Assembly: GCF_027409185.1 (NCBI RefSeq)
Contig: NC_084468.1
Span: 140,342,001 to 140,406,000 of the forward strand
Direction of reading: 5' to 3'
Length of the DNA stretch: 64,000 nucleotides
From: Cynocephalus volans
Lineage: Eukaryota > Chordata > Mammalia > Dermoptera > Cynocephalidae
The notes beneath the pieces were generated by a model. It was not told where the DNA came from and ran no database searches. It worked only from the letters and a program-made list of their open reading frames with translations. A program made the translations under genes and the position numbers. Of this stretch, positions 22,843 to 34,766 are shown piece by piece (position 1 is the stretch's first letter; each line of letters begins with the position of its first letter).

Positions 22843-23680
22843 ATGATCAACAAATGCATATACTGAGTTTGTTTACCTTTATGATATACAATGGTTAACA
22901 GATGACCTGACATTTTTAACATATACTTTCAAAGGTCACCCCTGGTCATGACATTGAGACAGGATACTGGAGACTGGGAAAAGAACACTTGCTTCTTAAC
23001 CATCTGGACATGGAACTGTCATATCACTTACAATCAGAGTACTTGGCAAGAATTAGGACCCCACCTAAATGCAAGAGGGGCTAAGAAATATAATACTTGG
23101 CTGGGAAGACACTTCCTAGCAGAGACTCTACTTTAAGTAAGAGAACATGAATCTTTATACACAGCCTGCTATCTCAGCCACAAACTCCCTAGGAGGTTGA
23201 AGAGTATAGACTGAGACCATATCAATAAGGCATCTAGAAGGATTGGTGGATTGGTCCAAGTAGGATGTTTGTTTTTACTCAGAAGCAGAAAAATCATTTG
23301 TGATGTCCCAGGTACATCCACAAAGGGTTGACTGAAATGAAGTGGAGAGGAAAGTCAATGGAGGTGAAGAAATCAAGACATTTCTAGAAAATGGTATGGG
23401 TTGTTCATGTGAACCTGGAAGCCACCCAGGATAATGGCAAACTCTTGTAAGTCTTAGAACTCTCAGCACAGACAGACACAGCATACAGTCATAAAGTAAA
23501 CACAAATAATGCTGTCTATAATGAAATCCTTACATCGTGACTTTTGATAGAAGAATTCAAACAATCAAAAGAAATATTTTTTTGTAGAGAGTAACTTTAT
23601 TCATCATACACAATGATGGTTTTGTTTTTTTTTTAATCTTTCTTTTCTGGAGCACTGTATTTAAATTCAGTATTATAGAA
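22843..23680. other. No recognised gene
   Basis: Intergenic. Short frames at 22948-23136 and 23275-23505 are unsupported. Confidence 0.35.
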
Positions 23681-23721
23681 CTGGCCGGTTAGCTCAGTTG
23701 GTTTGAACATGGTGCTGATAA
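23681..23721 (+). mobile_element. CYN SINE 5' fragment
   Basis: CTGGCCGGTTAGCTCAGTTG continues into 'catggtgctgataa', the 5' half of a tRNA-Ile-like monomer, then stops abruptly before an A-rich stretch. Confidence 0.75.
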
Positions 23722-24066
23722 ATATAAACTTATACAGAAAAAATATATATAAAACAAATGTAACCAAAACTGCTCCTGTTGAAGTAAGAGGCAGGAGCCC
23801 AGACTTCATTCCATCTGGGGTAAAAACCAGAGCACAGCTTCCTCCTATAGAGGATGCCTCAGAGCACAGCTGAAGACTAAAGCGCAAGTGGAAGAATCAC
23901 AGCTAAAGCAGGAAGCCATTCTTTAAACTGCCGTAATAGTTTCCCATTAAGACTTTCCTGCAATTTCAAAAATCACTGATCTGCATACAGTCAATACTCA
24001 ATCAATAGTTTGTGATTGGTCTCACTTTTTTCTATCCCTCTCAATGCCAGGCATATTAATGCTTCA

Positions 24067-24070
<4 letters not shown>
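23722..24070. other. No recognised feature
   Basis: Intergenic. Confidence 0.3.
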
Positions 24071-24118
<48 letters not shown>

Positions 24119-24129
24119 CACATATATAT
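24071..24129. repeat. (AT)n-(AC)n microsatellite
   Basis: An uninterrupted TA run of about 38 bp followed by a short ACAC run and ATAT. Confidence 0.95.
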
Positions 24130-24955
24130 CAGCATTTTATTACATTCTGTTATATTGCCTTAAATTCCTTTGCCTAATTGTGTTATGTATAAATCTGATT
24201 TGATTGCCTAAGTCCCTTCTACCATAAGATCTGCAAAAAGAATATATAATTGTTGGATTGGCTAAATAACCAGGATCCAACATCCAGTTCTGAATTAAAC
24301 ATTAAAATGTATGAAGAAAATATTGAAAAGATCCAAAAGATAGTAATAGAGATGAACACATGTGGAAATTAAAGGAAGCGAACCTGTTTAACTAGTCAAT
24401 AAAAGGTAATAAGAAAATAACTGTCTTCGGGTTAGAAAGAAAAAACTATAATACGGTAATAATCTTTTAACCCTTGCTATTTCATGAGGGATTTGTTAGG
24501 AAAAGGGAGGAAATTCCTCTTAAGAGAACTGACTGGTCCCTCAGTGTTACTCAGCAATTCTAAATCAGAAAACTCTCTCATTTTTCTGAATAGCATTTCC
24601 AAGCACTTACCAAATACTTCAAGATTTCTGTTCCACTCCCACTCTCTGAAAATACACACACACACACACACAAAAAGATTAAAAGGCATAAATAAAGGCA
24701 AAGGGAGTGGGATTAGAGAGCGTGTGTGGCATTGGGAATGAGGGAAAGATGATAGATGTGGCAGCTTCTTGGAATAGGAAGGATGTTTGATTCCAGATGT
24801 ACAGAGGGAAGATGAGACAGAAGTGCAGGTCGTGGGTGACACCCAAGATGCTGCACTACACAGTTCAGCAAAGCGTGCTGCTGTTCACCACGACAGAGCA
24901 TGCAGGAGGAAGTGGAAGGAAAAGGGAAAAATGGTGATGATTTGTGGGTAAGTGT
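24130..24955. other. No recognised gene
   Basis: Frames at 24477-24901 on both strands overlap each other and a short CA run at about 24653-24672. None shows a domain. Confidence 0.35.
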
Positions 24956-25505
24956 GTTCCCGTTGAATATAATGAATGCCTTTGGGACACGCAGTGGAAG
25001 TGTCTATAGTGCAGTTAGATATACAGAGCTGAAGCTGGGCTGAGGACACAGATTTTGGAGTTCTTGGTGTGGCTAAAGCCGTAGATATGGTTGAAATTAA
25101 CCAGGAAGAGCAGGTAAAAGAGAGGTCCTCAGCTTGGGATCCATTGACTCCTATCGATACCAGGAGTAATCTTCAGGGGATTCCTTCAATCTCCTAAAAA
25201 TTGTGTAAGATTTTGTGAGCATGATAATTTTATCTGGGTTGAGAGTCTATATCTTTATCCAGGTTCTCAAAAAGTCATTAACCAAAAAGATTTTGATCAA
25301 GAGGTCTAGATTGAGAAAAGAAGATACCCAGGAATCATGTTCAAAAGAATATAATGTTCATACACATATAAATATGTAAATATTCATACACACAAAGAGA
25401 ATTAGGAGCCAAGATGAAGCCTGAGAAGGAGTTGGGAGCAAGAGAATAGGAGAAGCAGAAAGATGCAGGACTGTACCCAAGACAAGAGAAAGCTTCAGTA
25501 TGAGA
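24956..25505 (-). repeat. L2-like fragments
   Basis: 'gcagttagatatacagagct...gattttggagttcttggtgt' and following sequence resemble antisense L2 interior. Degraded. Confidence 0.4.
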
Positions 25506-25509
25506 ATGT

Positions 25510-25700
25510 CCTTATTTTATCACTCAAGGTACAACTCAAATGTCAACTCTTAGCAAGGCCTTCTCTGACCACTTAGCTCAACCACCCCTACATGTGTACC
25601 TCCCCTACTAAAATGAAAGTTCCCAGTGGGCAGAAGCCCTGAATCTCCAGTGCCTGCAGCATAAAAAATGTAATATAATTGTCAAATGATTAATTCACTG
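25510..25700 (+). repeat. L2 3'-end fragment
   Basis: 'aactcaaatgtcaactctta...ggccttctctgaccacttag', then 'gggcagaagccctgaat' and 'ccagtgcctgcagca', follow the sense L2 3' end. Confidence 0.65.
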
Positions 25701-25724
25701 ACTACTATTGAAGACCATCTGCAA

Positions 25725-27435
25725 TTTATTTTGTTTTTCCTTTTTGTGTTTGTTTTTATTGAAACTTATCAATTACACATATTTGTGGGGTACAGAGTCA
25801 TATTTCAATACGTGCATTAAATGTGTGATGGTCAAATTGGGGTAATTAGCATATTCATGACTTCAAAACAACATTTCTTTGTGATGTGGACATTGGACCT
25901 CCTCTATTCAAGCCATTTGATAAAATACAGTAAATTATTGTTAATTATAGATGCCTAGCTTGACTGTTCACCAATAGAACTTAATTTTCCTAACTAGCTG
26001 TTCTGTGCCCATTAACCAACCTCTCACTCTGTCGCCCTTCCCTTTTCCCACCTCTGGTAACCACAGTTCTATTCTCTCCTTCTGAAAGTTCAACTATTTT
26101 TTTAGCTCCCACATATGAGTGAGAACATGCAGCATTTCTCCTTCTCTGCCTGGCTTATTCCACTTAACATAATTTTCCCCAAGCTCATTCATGCTACTGT
26201 GAATGGCAGAATTTCATTCTTCTTTATGGCTGAGTAGTATTCCATTGTGTATATACACCACATTTTCCTTATCCAGTCATCCATCAATGAACATTTAGGT
26301 TGGTTCCATATCTTCGCTATTGTGAATAGAGCTGTGGTAAACATAGGAGTACAGGTATTCCTTCAACATGATGATTTCCATTCTTTGGGGTATATACCCA
26401 GTAGTGGGATTGCTGGATTGTATGGTAGTTCTATCTGTACTTGTTTGAGAAACCTCCATGCTGTTTTCAACAATGGCTGTACTAATCTACGATCACACCA
26501 ACAGTGTAGGAGGGTTTCCCTTTCTCTGCAACCTCACCAGCATTTGTCATTCCCTATTTTTTAAATAATATCCAGTCTCAATGGGAGGAGATGATATCTC
26601 AATGTGGTTTTCATTTGTATTTCTCTGATGATTAGTGATGTTGAGCATTTTTTCATATATCTGCTGGCCATTTGTATGCCTTCTTTTATGAAATGTCTAT
26701 TCAGGTCCTTTGCCTATTTCTTAATCGGGTTACTCATTTTTTTACTGTGAAGTTGTTTGAGTTCCTTATATATTCTGGATATTAATTCTTTGCCACATTC
26801 ACAGTTTACAAATATTTTCTCCCATTCTGTAGGTTGTCTTTTTGCTCTGTTAATTGTTTCCTTTGCTGTGCAGAAGCTTTTTGGTTTGATATAATCCCAT
26901 TTATTTTTTCTTTTGTTGCCTGTGCCTTTGAGCTCTTATTCATAAAGTCTTTGACCAATCCTACTTCCTGAAGTATTTCCCCTATGTTTTTTAATAGAAG
27001 TTTTATAGTTTCCAGTCTTACAATTAAGTCTTTAATCCATTTTGAGTTAATTTTGATATATGGTGAGAGATAAGGGTCTAGTTTTATTTTTCTACACATG
27101 GATGTCCAGTTTTCCGAGCACCACTTATTGAAGAGGCTGTTCTTTCCCCAAAGTGTGTTCTTGGCACCTTTGTCAAAGATCAACTAGCAGTAAATACATA
27201 GATTGTTTCTGGGTTCTCTATTTTGTTCCGTTGGTCTGTGTATCTGTTTTCATGCTAGTACCATGCTGTTTAGGTTACTATATCTTTTTAGTATATTTTG
27301 AAGTCAGGTGGTATAATGCCTTCAGCTTTATTCCTTTTGAACAGCAGCTTTATTCCTTTTGAACAGAATTGCTTTGGCTATCTGGGACCTTCAGTTGTTC
27401 CATATAAATGTTAGGATTGTTTTAGTTTTTCATTT
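25725..27435 (-). mobile_element. Antisense L1, 5'-truncated (3' UTR and ORF2 C-terminal part)
   Basis: Starting from a T-rich tail, the plus strand gives the complement of the L1 3' end ('caattacacatatttgtggg') and of the ORF2 C-terminus: 'ccacatatgagtgagaacat', 'gctgagtagtattccattgt', 'ccagtagtgggattgctgga', 'ggtccagttttccgagcacc'-like and 'tttgtcaaagatcaactagc'. The minus-strand frame at 26806-27183 (125 codons) is a readable ORF2 piece. Its residues include FNKWCSENW and [10 protein letters not shown], as in L1 ORF2p downstream of the RT domain. Stops and frameshifts break the rest. The same 3'-end motif recurs at 13.6, 50.2 and 56.9 kb, which suggests this L1 lineage was active in the host. 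A 22-bp tandem duplication lies at 27323-27366. Confidence 0.88.
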
Positions 27436-27439
27436 TCTT

Positions 27440-29455
27440 GCTCCAAAAATAGGTTAGATTCAGTTAGTCCATAAACATTTTTGGTTGAATGACTAAATGA
27501 ACAATTGTGCAAATGTATTCTCATTTATTTCCTAATACTACAAATAACAGTGCAGGGAGAGCGCTATCACAGATATACAGAGAAAAAAAAGATATTTAAA
27601 AAAGCAGGTAACTAAATGATAAAGTAACTAAAAGGGTTAGTCACTGACATTTATACTCATTAGCTTTATTTTATGTTACTAAAATCATTATTATTTATGA
27701 TATAAACCTTTTATTTTATTCTGTACTCCATAATGCTAGGTAGGAGTAGATGCAGCGGTTGTCAATAATTGCTAAAAGCCATCTAAATTGAACAATTCAA
27801 AAGGTCTTTATTATAAGGCAAATGCTGTGAAAAATAATGTCATAAGGCACTTAGGCTATTAATGTTTACTGAAGAAAAATGAAGTTTGCTTTACTAGCCA
27901 ATTTGAGTAAAAACAACAAAAGTCAATTACAACATAATGCTACACACCCATCTCCTGTAAAATACACTATTTCTCAGAGCTGTGGATTACATTATTGAAA
28001 ACAGATGTTTCCTTATTTTTAATATTTAAGCCATGTTTAATTCTTGCTATTAATATACTATAAGAGAGGGAAAAAACACCTTAGGCAAAGTATTTTAAAC
28101 TTCCACTTTTGGAAGTCCATGACAACATTTAAAGTAGATTTTAAAATATTAAATTCTACCTTCTGAGATGCAGGTGTAACAAATACATTAACCTGACAAT
28201 AAGGAAAAGCATCTGTGTATTAAAGAGTTCAGGTAGAAGATGGTCTGTGCAACCAAATAGTTTGTAAACTGATGCATTTTTAAAAGGTTCATCTTAAATA
28301 AAAACTGTTGGAGATGGCAGTATTTTCAAAGTGGCTGCCATATCCTTATTCCTGTACCAACTCGTAAGAGCCAAAAAAAGGAGAAAGGAGAATTTACATC
28401 TGTGCACAGCTTAATGTTGGTACAGGGCCAGCTACATAATTTGCAGGACTTAATTTTCAATGAAAATTCAGGACTGCTTTTTCAAAAGACAGGGGAAAGG
28501 TGCCACTAAAGATATGATAATACAAAGCTTTTTTCTTTCTTCCACAATCTCTCTCTCTCTCTCCTTGTCACAGTGCTTTTTATTTGCTATTTAGTGTTGT
28601 TCTAGATAAAGAAAAATTAAAATTTTAAGTTATTAGCATTAATTTTGCCATTCCTCTTTACATTGTACAATGCCAGTTTTAAATGTAAAAGAACATTTAA
28701 CTCGTATGCAAAATCACCAAAATTACACAATTTGTATTTCATAGCTTATACATGAATATGTATTTTTGTTCTTAGCAAAACAGTGGAAACACTGCACAAA
28801 CCTAAGTCATCTGTTTTTATTTCATATCTTAGTACAGCACATTCTACCAATACTCTAGCTTACTGATAAATAAGGAAGAATTAAAAGGCAAAGAACTATG
28901 GGTAGGCGTATTTTTCACTTTCCCTCTATATCGCAATTTTCTGCATAAATGGTTAGCTAGCTAGGGAAGTAACAGGAGTAACAAAAGACATGCTAGGGCT
29001 CCTAGATCATTGGTGTTTCTTAGAACCACGCTTCTGAAGCAATTCTGATTCAAATGGAAAGCAAGCCTCTCAGAGCTGTCAGCGCTGCACTTAGTCATAT
29101 GTGACGTGCTTACTTTGTACTCCCATTGAGTCTCACTGAACTCCCATGTATCCTATGTCTGTTGAAATTCTGTGCTCTGGGGCATTGCAAGACAATATGC
29201 AAATGGGGTGGCAAAGAATGGATGGCACACATATTGCATATATCTCTTCTGTTCACACCCATGTTCCATTTCCCCATCAGGCTTACAAAATACAAAATCA
29301 AAGCTTAAATATTAAGATTGTCAAGACTGTGACAGCAGAGCATTAAACCAAGCAGGGAGCCCTTCTGAGGATGGAGCCCTAGGCGACTGCACAGGTCATG
29401 ACTCAATGAAGCCAGCCCTGGGCACAGTAGTGATCCCCATTCACCCCACATCCCT
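27440..29455. other. No recognised gene or repeat
   Basis: About 2 kb of AT-rich, mostly unique-looking intergenic sequence. The frames at 29110-29346 overlap on both strands without support. Confidence 0.4.
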
Positions 29456-29459
29456 TCTG

Positions 29460-29662
29460 CTGTGCTGTCATTTTATACTGCACATACCATACTGACTTGT
29501 ACTTGCTTGTTGTCCTTCCCCACCCCCAAACCATGTGCTGCTAGAAGGCAGGGCCCTGGTTCTTATCTGAATCTTCAGCAACTAGCAAAGTACAGGAGGA
29601 ATGCTAAGTGCTCAATGTTTGTTGAGGAAATGAGTGAGTGAATAAATGAATGAATGAATGAA
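29460..29662 (+). repeat. L2 3' end
   Basis: 'tagaaggcagggccctggtt', 'atgctaagtgctcaatgttt' and a terminal TGAATGAATGAATGAAC run. This tetranucleotide tail is the normal end of L2. Confidence 0.75.
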
Positions 29663-31581
29663 CCTGTGAATAGAATGAACCTAACAGTTTGCCAGGAGTG
29701 CCAGGTCTGAAAAAGCATGTTAGGAACATGTATAAAGAGAGAAGTTGGGTGATCTTTGCTTACACACTCATGAAAGTCAATCTTTGAAGCATGAAAGTCC
29801 CCTCCTCTTTCACCTCTGTGCATCAGCTACAGCTGCCAGCTGGGTACCAAGCTTGCCCACTGCAGTGTCCCTATGGGAGATGTAGGGAGACAGGCTACTC
29901 TAGATTGGAAGAGGGCCATAGCTGGAAGTTTGCATGTGGGGTCTGGATTCTCTAAGATTGAGAGGTCTGTAGGATGTCAGGCTCTGTAAATGCTGCGACC
30001 TGTGCCCAGCTCACAAGCAGCATCTCAGGAGGAGGGAGAAATTCTAACACGGGAAGTAAAGAGGTTCCTGGGATCTGGGACTTACACACTTGATTTTGAG
30101 AGCAAGAGCAAATGTCTACCATATTGAGCTTACAGCGGGGCTGGGTTCTGAAAGGCACATCATCGTCTCAAGCCACAAGGCAGCCAAGTTGTTGACACCA
30201 GCAATCATGTAGCAAAAACAGAAATAGAAACTCTGCAGACCACCATGGACAGCTGGGGCCCAGGATTCTTGTGCCATCCAAAGAAGGGAAGAATGAAGCC
30301 ATATGAGTGTGGCTATAGAACCAGATTTAATTTAAATTAGAAAAATAAGGGACTATATAACATGTCTCGCACTGGTTTCATAACCACTTCTTACTTGAGC
30401 TCAGAAAAAAAAAAAAAAATCCACCTCAGTCCATTTATTCTTATCTCTTCAAGTTAGGCAATTTCATCTTACACCCCAAATTACACAATTTCTTTTAACC
30501 ACAAAATTGTGAAGCCTTTTTTTTAAGTAACACAGGTAAGTATTTAAATTAAAGTTCAGAACTCAGCAAAGTTGTCTCCTTATACACTAGTCATTCTTAA
30601 CTATTGCTTATATCATTTGCCTCTAACTCAAAAAAAAACTTGTTCAACTGGTAACACAGCCTATTTAAACAACTGAAACCACTTTCAGTAGTTATGTAGG
30701 AGAAGCCGTACATTAACATGGAGAATCTTTAAGAACTATGTACAGTTTTTGAATATAGAAAATTAGTTGATGTCAATTAGTTCGATAACTATTTTACCAG
30801 GATGCAACACAGCATTCTGCAAAATTAGTTACTCCTATAACTATTAAAGTCCTGTACAAGAGACCTTCACAGTTATATTTGCTTCACTGCACTTAAAATG
30901 GCAATGTAATCAAAGAATAAGTGTTGACTTGGCATTAAAAATGCATCAGGCCCAAATTTGGTTCCAGCACTAGAGCTTGACTTTAGGTCTTCATAGCAGC
31001 ACTTTCTAAAATCACGGCCTCAGATATTCTGTTTAAGATACAACGTTTGCTTGTTCCCACCAAAACTGGCAATGTAAAATCAGTCTCTTCTGTATGTACA
31101 TATTTCCCTCCATTGTTCCCTGTGTTAAAGATTTAAGACAACATTTGACATTCTAAAAATTCCTTCACAGATTTCTAAGACATGTTTTCCCAAAATAAAC
31201 AATTAAAAAGATTAAAATAGTCTTTAAATTGTTGATTGGTCTTCTTCCAGACCACCCTTGATTTCTTTTTAGCACCTGGCACAAACCTCAATGACAATTT
31301 TTAACCACTTTCAAAACACGTTTTTTGGACATCAAATAAATATACTTTTCCCCCTCAGTCCTCTTGCATTATTACTTTGTTTTGTCCTCCAAATTGCCAG
31401 CTTCAAAAGCCACCATGAGAGGAACTCTCATTGCTTTTGCCTGCTGATCTGTGCTGATGGTTATTCTCTAGCCACTTGGACTTGCCCACTCAAAGAAGCA
31501 GGAGCTATGCCTGAGGGCAAAAATTCTTCATTATTTTTTCATCTCACAAGTGAGGCAAGAAAGATCTCAAGTCCTTGTAGA
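29663..31581. other. No recognised gene
   Basis: About 1.9 kb of intergenic sequence. The 132-codon plus frame at 31291-31689 runs into a MER5 element and shows no domain, so it is treated as chance. Confidence 0.4.
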
Positions 31582-31710
31582 CCAGTGGTTCTCAAACTTA
31601 ACTGTATATCAGAATCATCTAGAGGGCTTGTCAAAGTGCATGTCACTGGGCCCAGTCCCCAGGATTTCTGCTTCAGTCCCTGGAACTAGAGACTAAGAAA
31701 TTGTATTTCT
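31582..31710 (+). mobile_element. MER5-type hAT element, 5' part (split by a retrocopy)
   Basis: CAGTGGTTCTCAAACTTAAC is the typical MER5 terminal sequence, followed by 'cagaatcatctagagggctt'. The element is interrupted at 31710 and resumes at 34712 after the SINHCAF retrocopy. Confidence 0.9.
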
Positions 31711-34700
31711 TTCTTTCTTTCTTTCTTTTTTCTTAACTGGGGACATTTTGTTCTTCATTGTTAAAAACCATCTTATACACTAGGTTAATTACTGTGCACA
31801 TCAATTAAAATGTCTTTTTTAAGGTCTTTATTTCTCAGTAAGCAGATTTTTTTCCCCTCATGGCTGGTTATAATACTAATGGCTTAAGCTGAGTATCTGT
31901 GAAGTCCAAAAGTATCAGTTATTCTTACCAAAGACCTTTCAAGCAAAGCCACAAGCGGCTCCTTTTATTTTCTAATAAGATTAAATTTCTTTAATACCCT
32001 AAGAATACTTTTGATTATGAGTATCCAACAGTATAGAAAGTACAAAACAGACTTGTAAATTTCCAATATATTAATACAAAGTGCATGACTACGTACAGTA
32101 CATCTTACAGGCAAAGGAAGGTAGAAGGGGCAAAAGAAGACTGTGGTTGAGGGGTAGTAAGAAATAAATAAATACAGAAGAAGAGATGATCCATATTACA
32201 GTATATTCTACTACCCATGCTGCAGCCAAAATGTACCCCTAAAAAATTTTTTTTTCAAAATAGCTCAGGAGGATGATAGTGGCTGGAATCTTGTGACACA
32301 CCTCAAAGGCTGTAGGAGAGCCGGCCCGACCCACTGTGTGGTCTGTACATCTGGTGCTTGTAGTATGTAGGTTTTTTCCCAAAGGGAAGATAAATAAAAT
32401 GTTCAGTTTAGATTAAGAACTATAAAACTACGGGGTACCCATAGAAAGTGGCTCACTATCCAATTTTTAAAATCCAGTTTTACAAATAAGCACTGAGTCA
32501 TGTTATGGTAAGGCAGGTAAACACTCCTCCCTTATTATGAAAGGTCTGAACTGGTGACACAAGTATCTTTTCCCTGAACTTTTAGAAAAGAGGTAATGAA
32601 AGTATTTTGGTTTGGGTTCACGTGAGAGGCTTTCAATGATGATTTTAGAATTGAAGAGGTCCGTGTTCAGGATATGTCCATGTTTAGAAAGCCTGACTAA
32701 AAGAAGCCAGACCCAAACCAACCCACTTTGCATTAACACACACCTCTTTTCTTTTAGTAAATTTTACTTTATATAGAGAGTGGAGAAAAAAACAACAACA
32801 ACAACCAGGATTAGGTTAAAAAACCTAATAGGTCAAAACAAATCAAATACCCACTCTACACAGATAAAAATTCACAAAGGTCAGCTGAAGTAATCCAGAG
32901 CTAAAACTGAATTGTGACGACTTTCAATGAAGTTGTCAGTCATGTAACACAAACAAAAGTCAATTATTTACTTACTCGGCAAGCCCTCTAAGAAATGTGC
33001 CCCAAGAAGCATTAACCTTTGTTCTGTGCCATTCTGAAGACTTGTACATTTTATTTTTCAGATAGTTCAACGTTGTTAATAAACTGTGTCCTCTGCCATG
33101 TGGTAATGCTTTCGTACTGCTCATTTAGGATCTCACCTATCCTAAGATTTGCTGTTTCCTGGAGAAGAGCTTTGATTCTGCTTTACAAGTGTCGCATAAA
33201 TTAATATCTTTATTAAATACTAATATGAAGGGAAATGGAACAGGATGCAACATACACAGTCAAGTTACCTCTTTGTATATTTAAAAATAACTTTCTCCTT
33301 CAAGGTGTTTGCAGCAGAAAGCTCAGTCTGTCCTGCTTAATAATCAGTAGTGCAGGTTTGAATCATCAGAACCTTGCCAAGACCTTAGTATTTCAAAATT
33401 ATCAGCAACCACCTCTATGGGTAAGTCTGTGTTTCTGCGTTATGAAAAATTATTATCATGAGGGAAAACAAGTGTAGCTAGCCATCTTTTAAATGCCCCC
33501 ACTGCTTCTCAATATAGAAAGACTAAAACCATATATGGTTTATCATACAACAAGTCCCATATCTGTCCCTATAGTTACCCTAATTCCATTCATTAGAAGA
33601 GGATTTTTTTTAAAGAAAAAAAAAAAGGACAGGAACATTTTACAGCAGCATTCAGCTTTCCTATGAAAAACTCAGCATCTTAAATATTACGTACACTTTT
33701 TCTTTTAGTAAGTGAGGTGCTGGTTTCAAAAGTACGTGGAACTGGGTGGAAAATAACTCATTCAAAACCGTTCTAGAAATAGTAGAAATTGTCTTTTGGC
33801 AGAATAGCACATATCCAAATTAAAAACAGGAGGGTCCATTTGTTGTTTTGTGTGGTCTTTTCAAAATTTGGATCATTTTTGTTCACCTTTTATACCCACC
33901 TCTGTCATCACTCCTGAGTGAGGGCTCTGGCACCTGCTCCTGCAGCTTTTCAGCAGCTGCGTTTCTATTGCTGCAGCAAGGCCTGGACAGACATGTGCCT
34001 ACAAGGACTTCCCCAAAGTGGCCTTTATAGATAATCCCCACAACATATGTTCTGTCTTTTCCAGTATGTGAGATCTAAAAAGGAAAAAAACTGGTGCTCT
34101 GTTAGAGCCAGAAGCCATCTCTGTGTCTGAGCCATCTCCTGACTCGTTACTGTAATGAGGAGCCGGAGCTGTGCAGGCACTAGAGGTTGTACTGTGGGCA
34201 CCAGAATTGTGATGTTTAAATTCCTTCAGTTTACTGATCTGGTTGCTTTTTATTCTATTTGCAGATAAAGTTTTCATGATCTTTGGTTTCAATGTAGTCT
34301 ATAGACTGGGCCCTGCCCTTGCATCTACCACAATTTCAGTGTTTTGGTTTTTTGTTTGCCTGTTTGCTTGCTTTTGTTTTTATCCTTCAGGCAACTTCTT
34401 CCATCTTTTCACAAGTGGGACACAGGCATTGCAGATGTCTCCTGAACTCATCTCACGCAGCCCAAAACAGCTCCAAAAGTACTTTTCATAGAGTTTACTG
34501 TCAGTGAATCATGACACTGACATGGAGGACTTAGCTCTGCAAATACAGCAGCTCTCTCTACTTCGGTACATCCTTGGCTTGTGAAAATCAGACTTCTTTT
34601 CTTCCAGGCAATAGTCTTCCAAAAGCAGCCATTCCACACGCAGTAATAGAGTGCACGCCAGGCCAGCCCCTGCTCCAAGTGCTCCCTCCTCCTCAACTGC

Positions 34701-34711
34701 CTTGTCTGGTG
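31711..34711 (-). pseudogene. SINHCAF: SINHCAF (FAM60A) processed pseudogene, full-length retrocopy
   Basis: This is a 3.0-kb intronless retrocopy of the mRNA for SINHCAF, a subunit of the SIN3-HDAC corepressor complex. Read on the minus strand it has about 115 bp of 5' UTR (34711-34596), a coding-like stretch (about 34595-33905), a 3' UTR of about 2.2 kb, and a degenerate A tail seen as (TTTC)n at 31711-31730. The longest piece, 33999-34292, keeps KTLSANRIKSNQISKL and SDTEMASGSNR. It is disabled: the start codon is replaced (AAG near 34593-34595), frameshifts separate the N-terminal, middle and C-terminal parts, and the terminal Trp codon has become TGA (33908-33910) before the old stop. The 15-bp repeat AGAAATTGTATTTCT at 31696-31710 and 34712-34726 is the TSD. 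The parent gene is elsewhere. The assignment rests on remembered protein sequence. Confidence 0.9.
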
Positions 34712-34766
34712 AGAAATTGTATTTCTAATTGATTCCCAGGACCACACCATGAGAACCACTATTCTA
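34712..34766 (+). mobile_element. MER5-type hAT element, 3' part
   Basis: After the second TSD copy, the element ends in 'ccatgagaaccactattcta', the inverted counterpart of the CAGTGGTTCTCA end at 31582. This completes one ordinary-size MER5 element when the retrocopy is removed. Confidence 0.9.

Noticed and set aside
26806..27183. 125-codon minus frame as a host gene
   Set aside because: It is a piece of L1 ORF2 within an antisense, truncated L1.
31291..31689. 132-codon plus frame
   Set aside because: It runs into a MER5 element and has no domain, signal or splice support.
33999..34292. 97-codon minus frame as a functional SINHCAF-like gene
   Set aside because: Flanking frameshifts, loss of the start codon and the retrocopy structure show it is only the best-preserved piece of a processed pseudogene.
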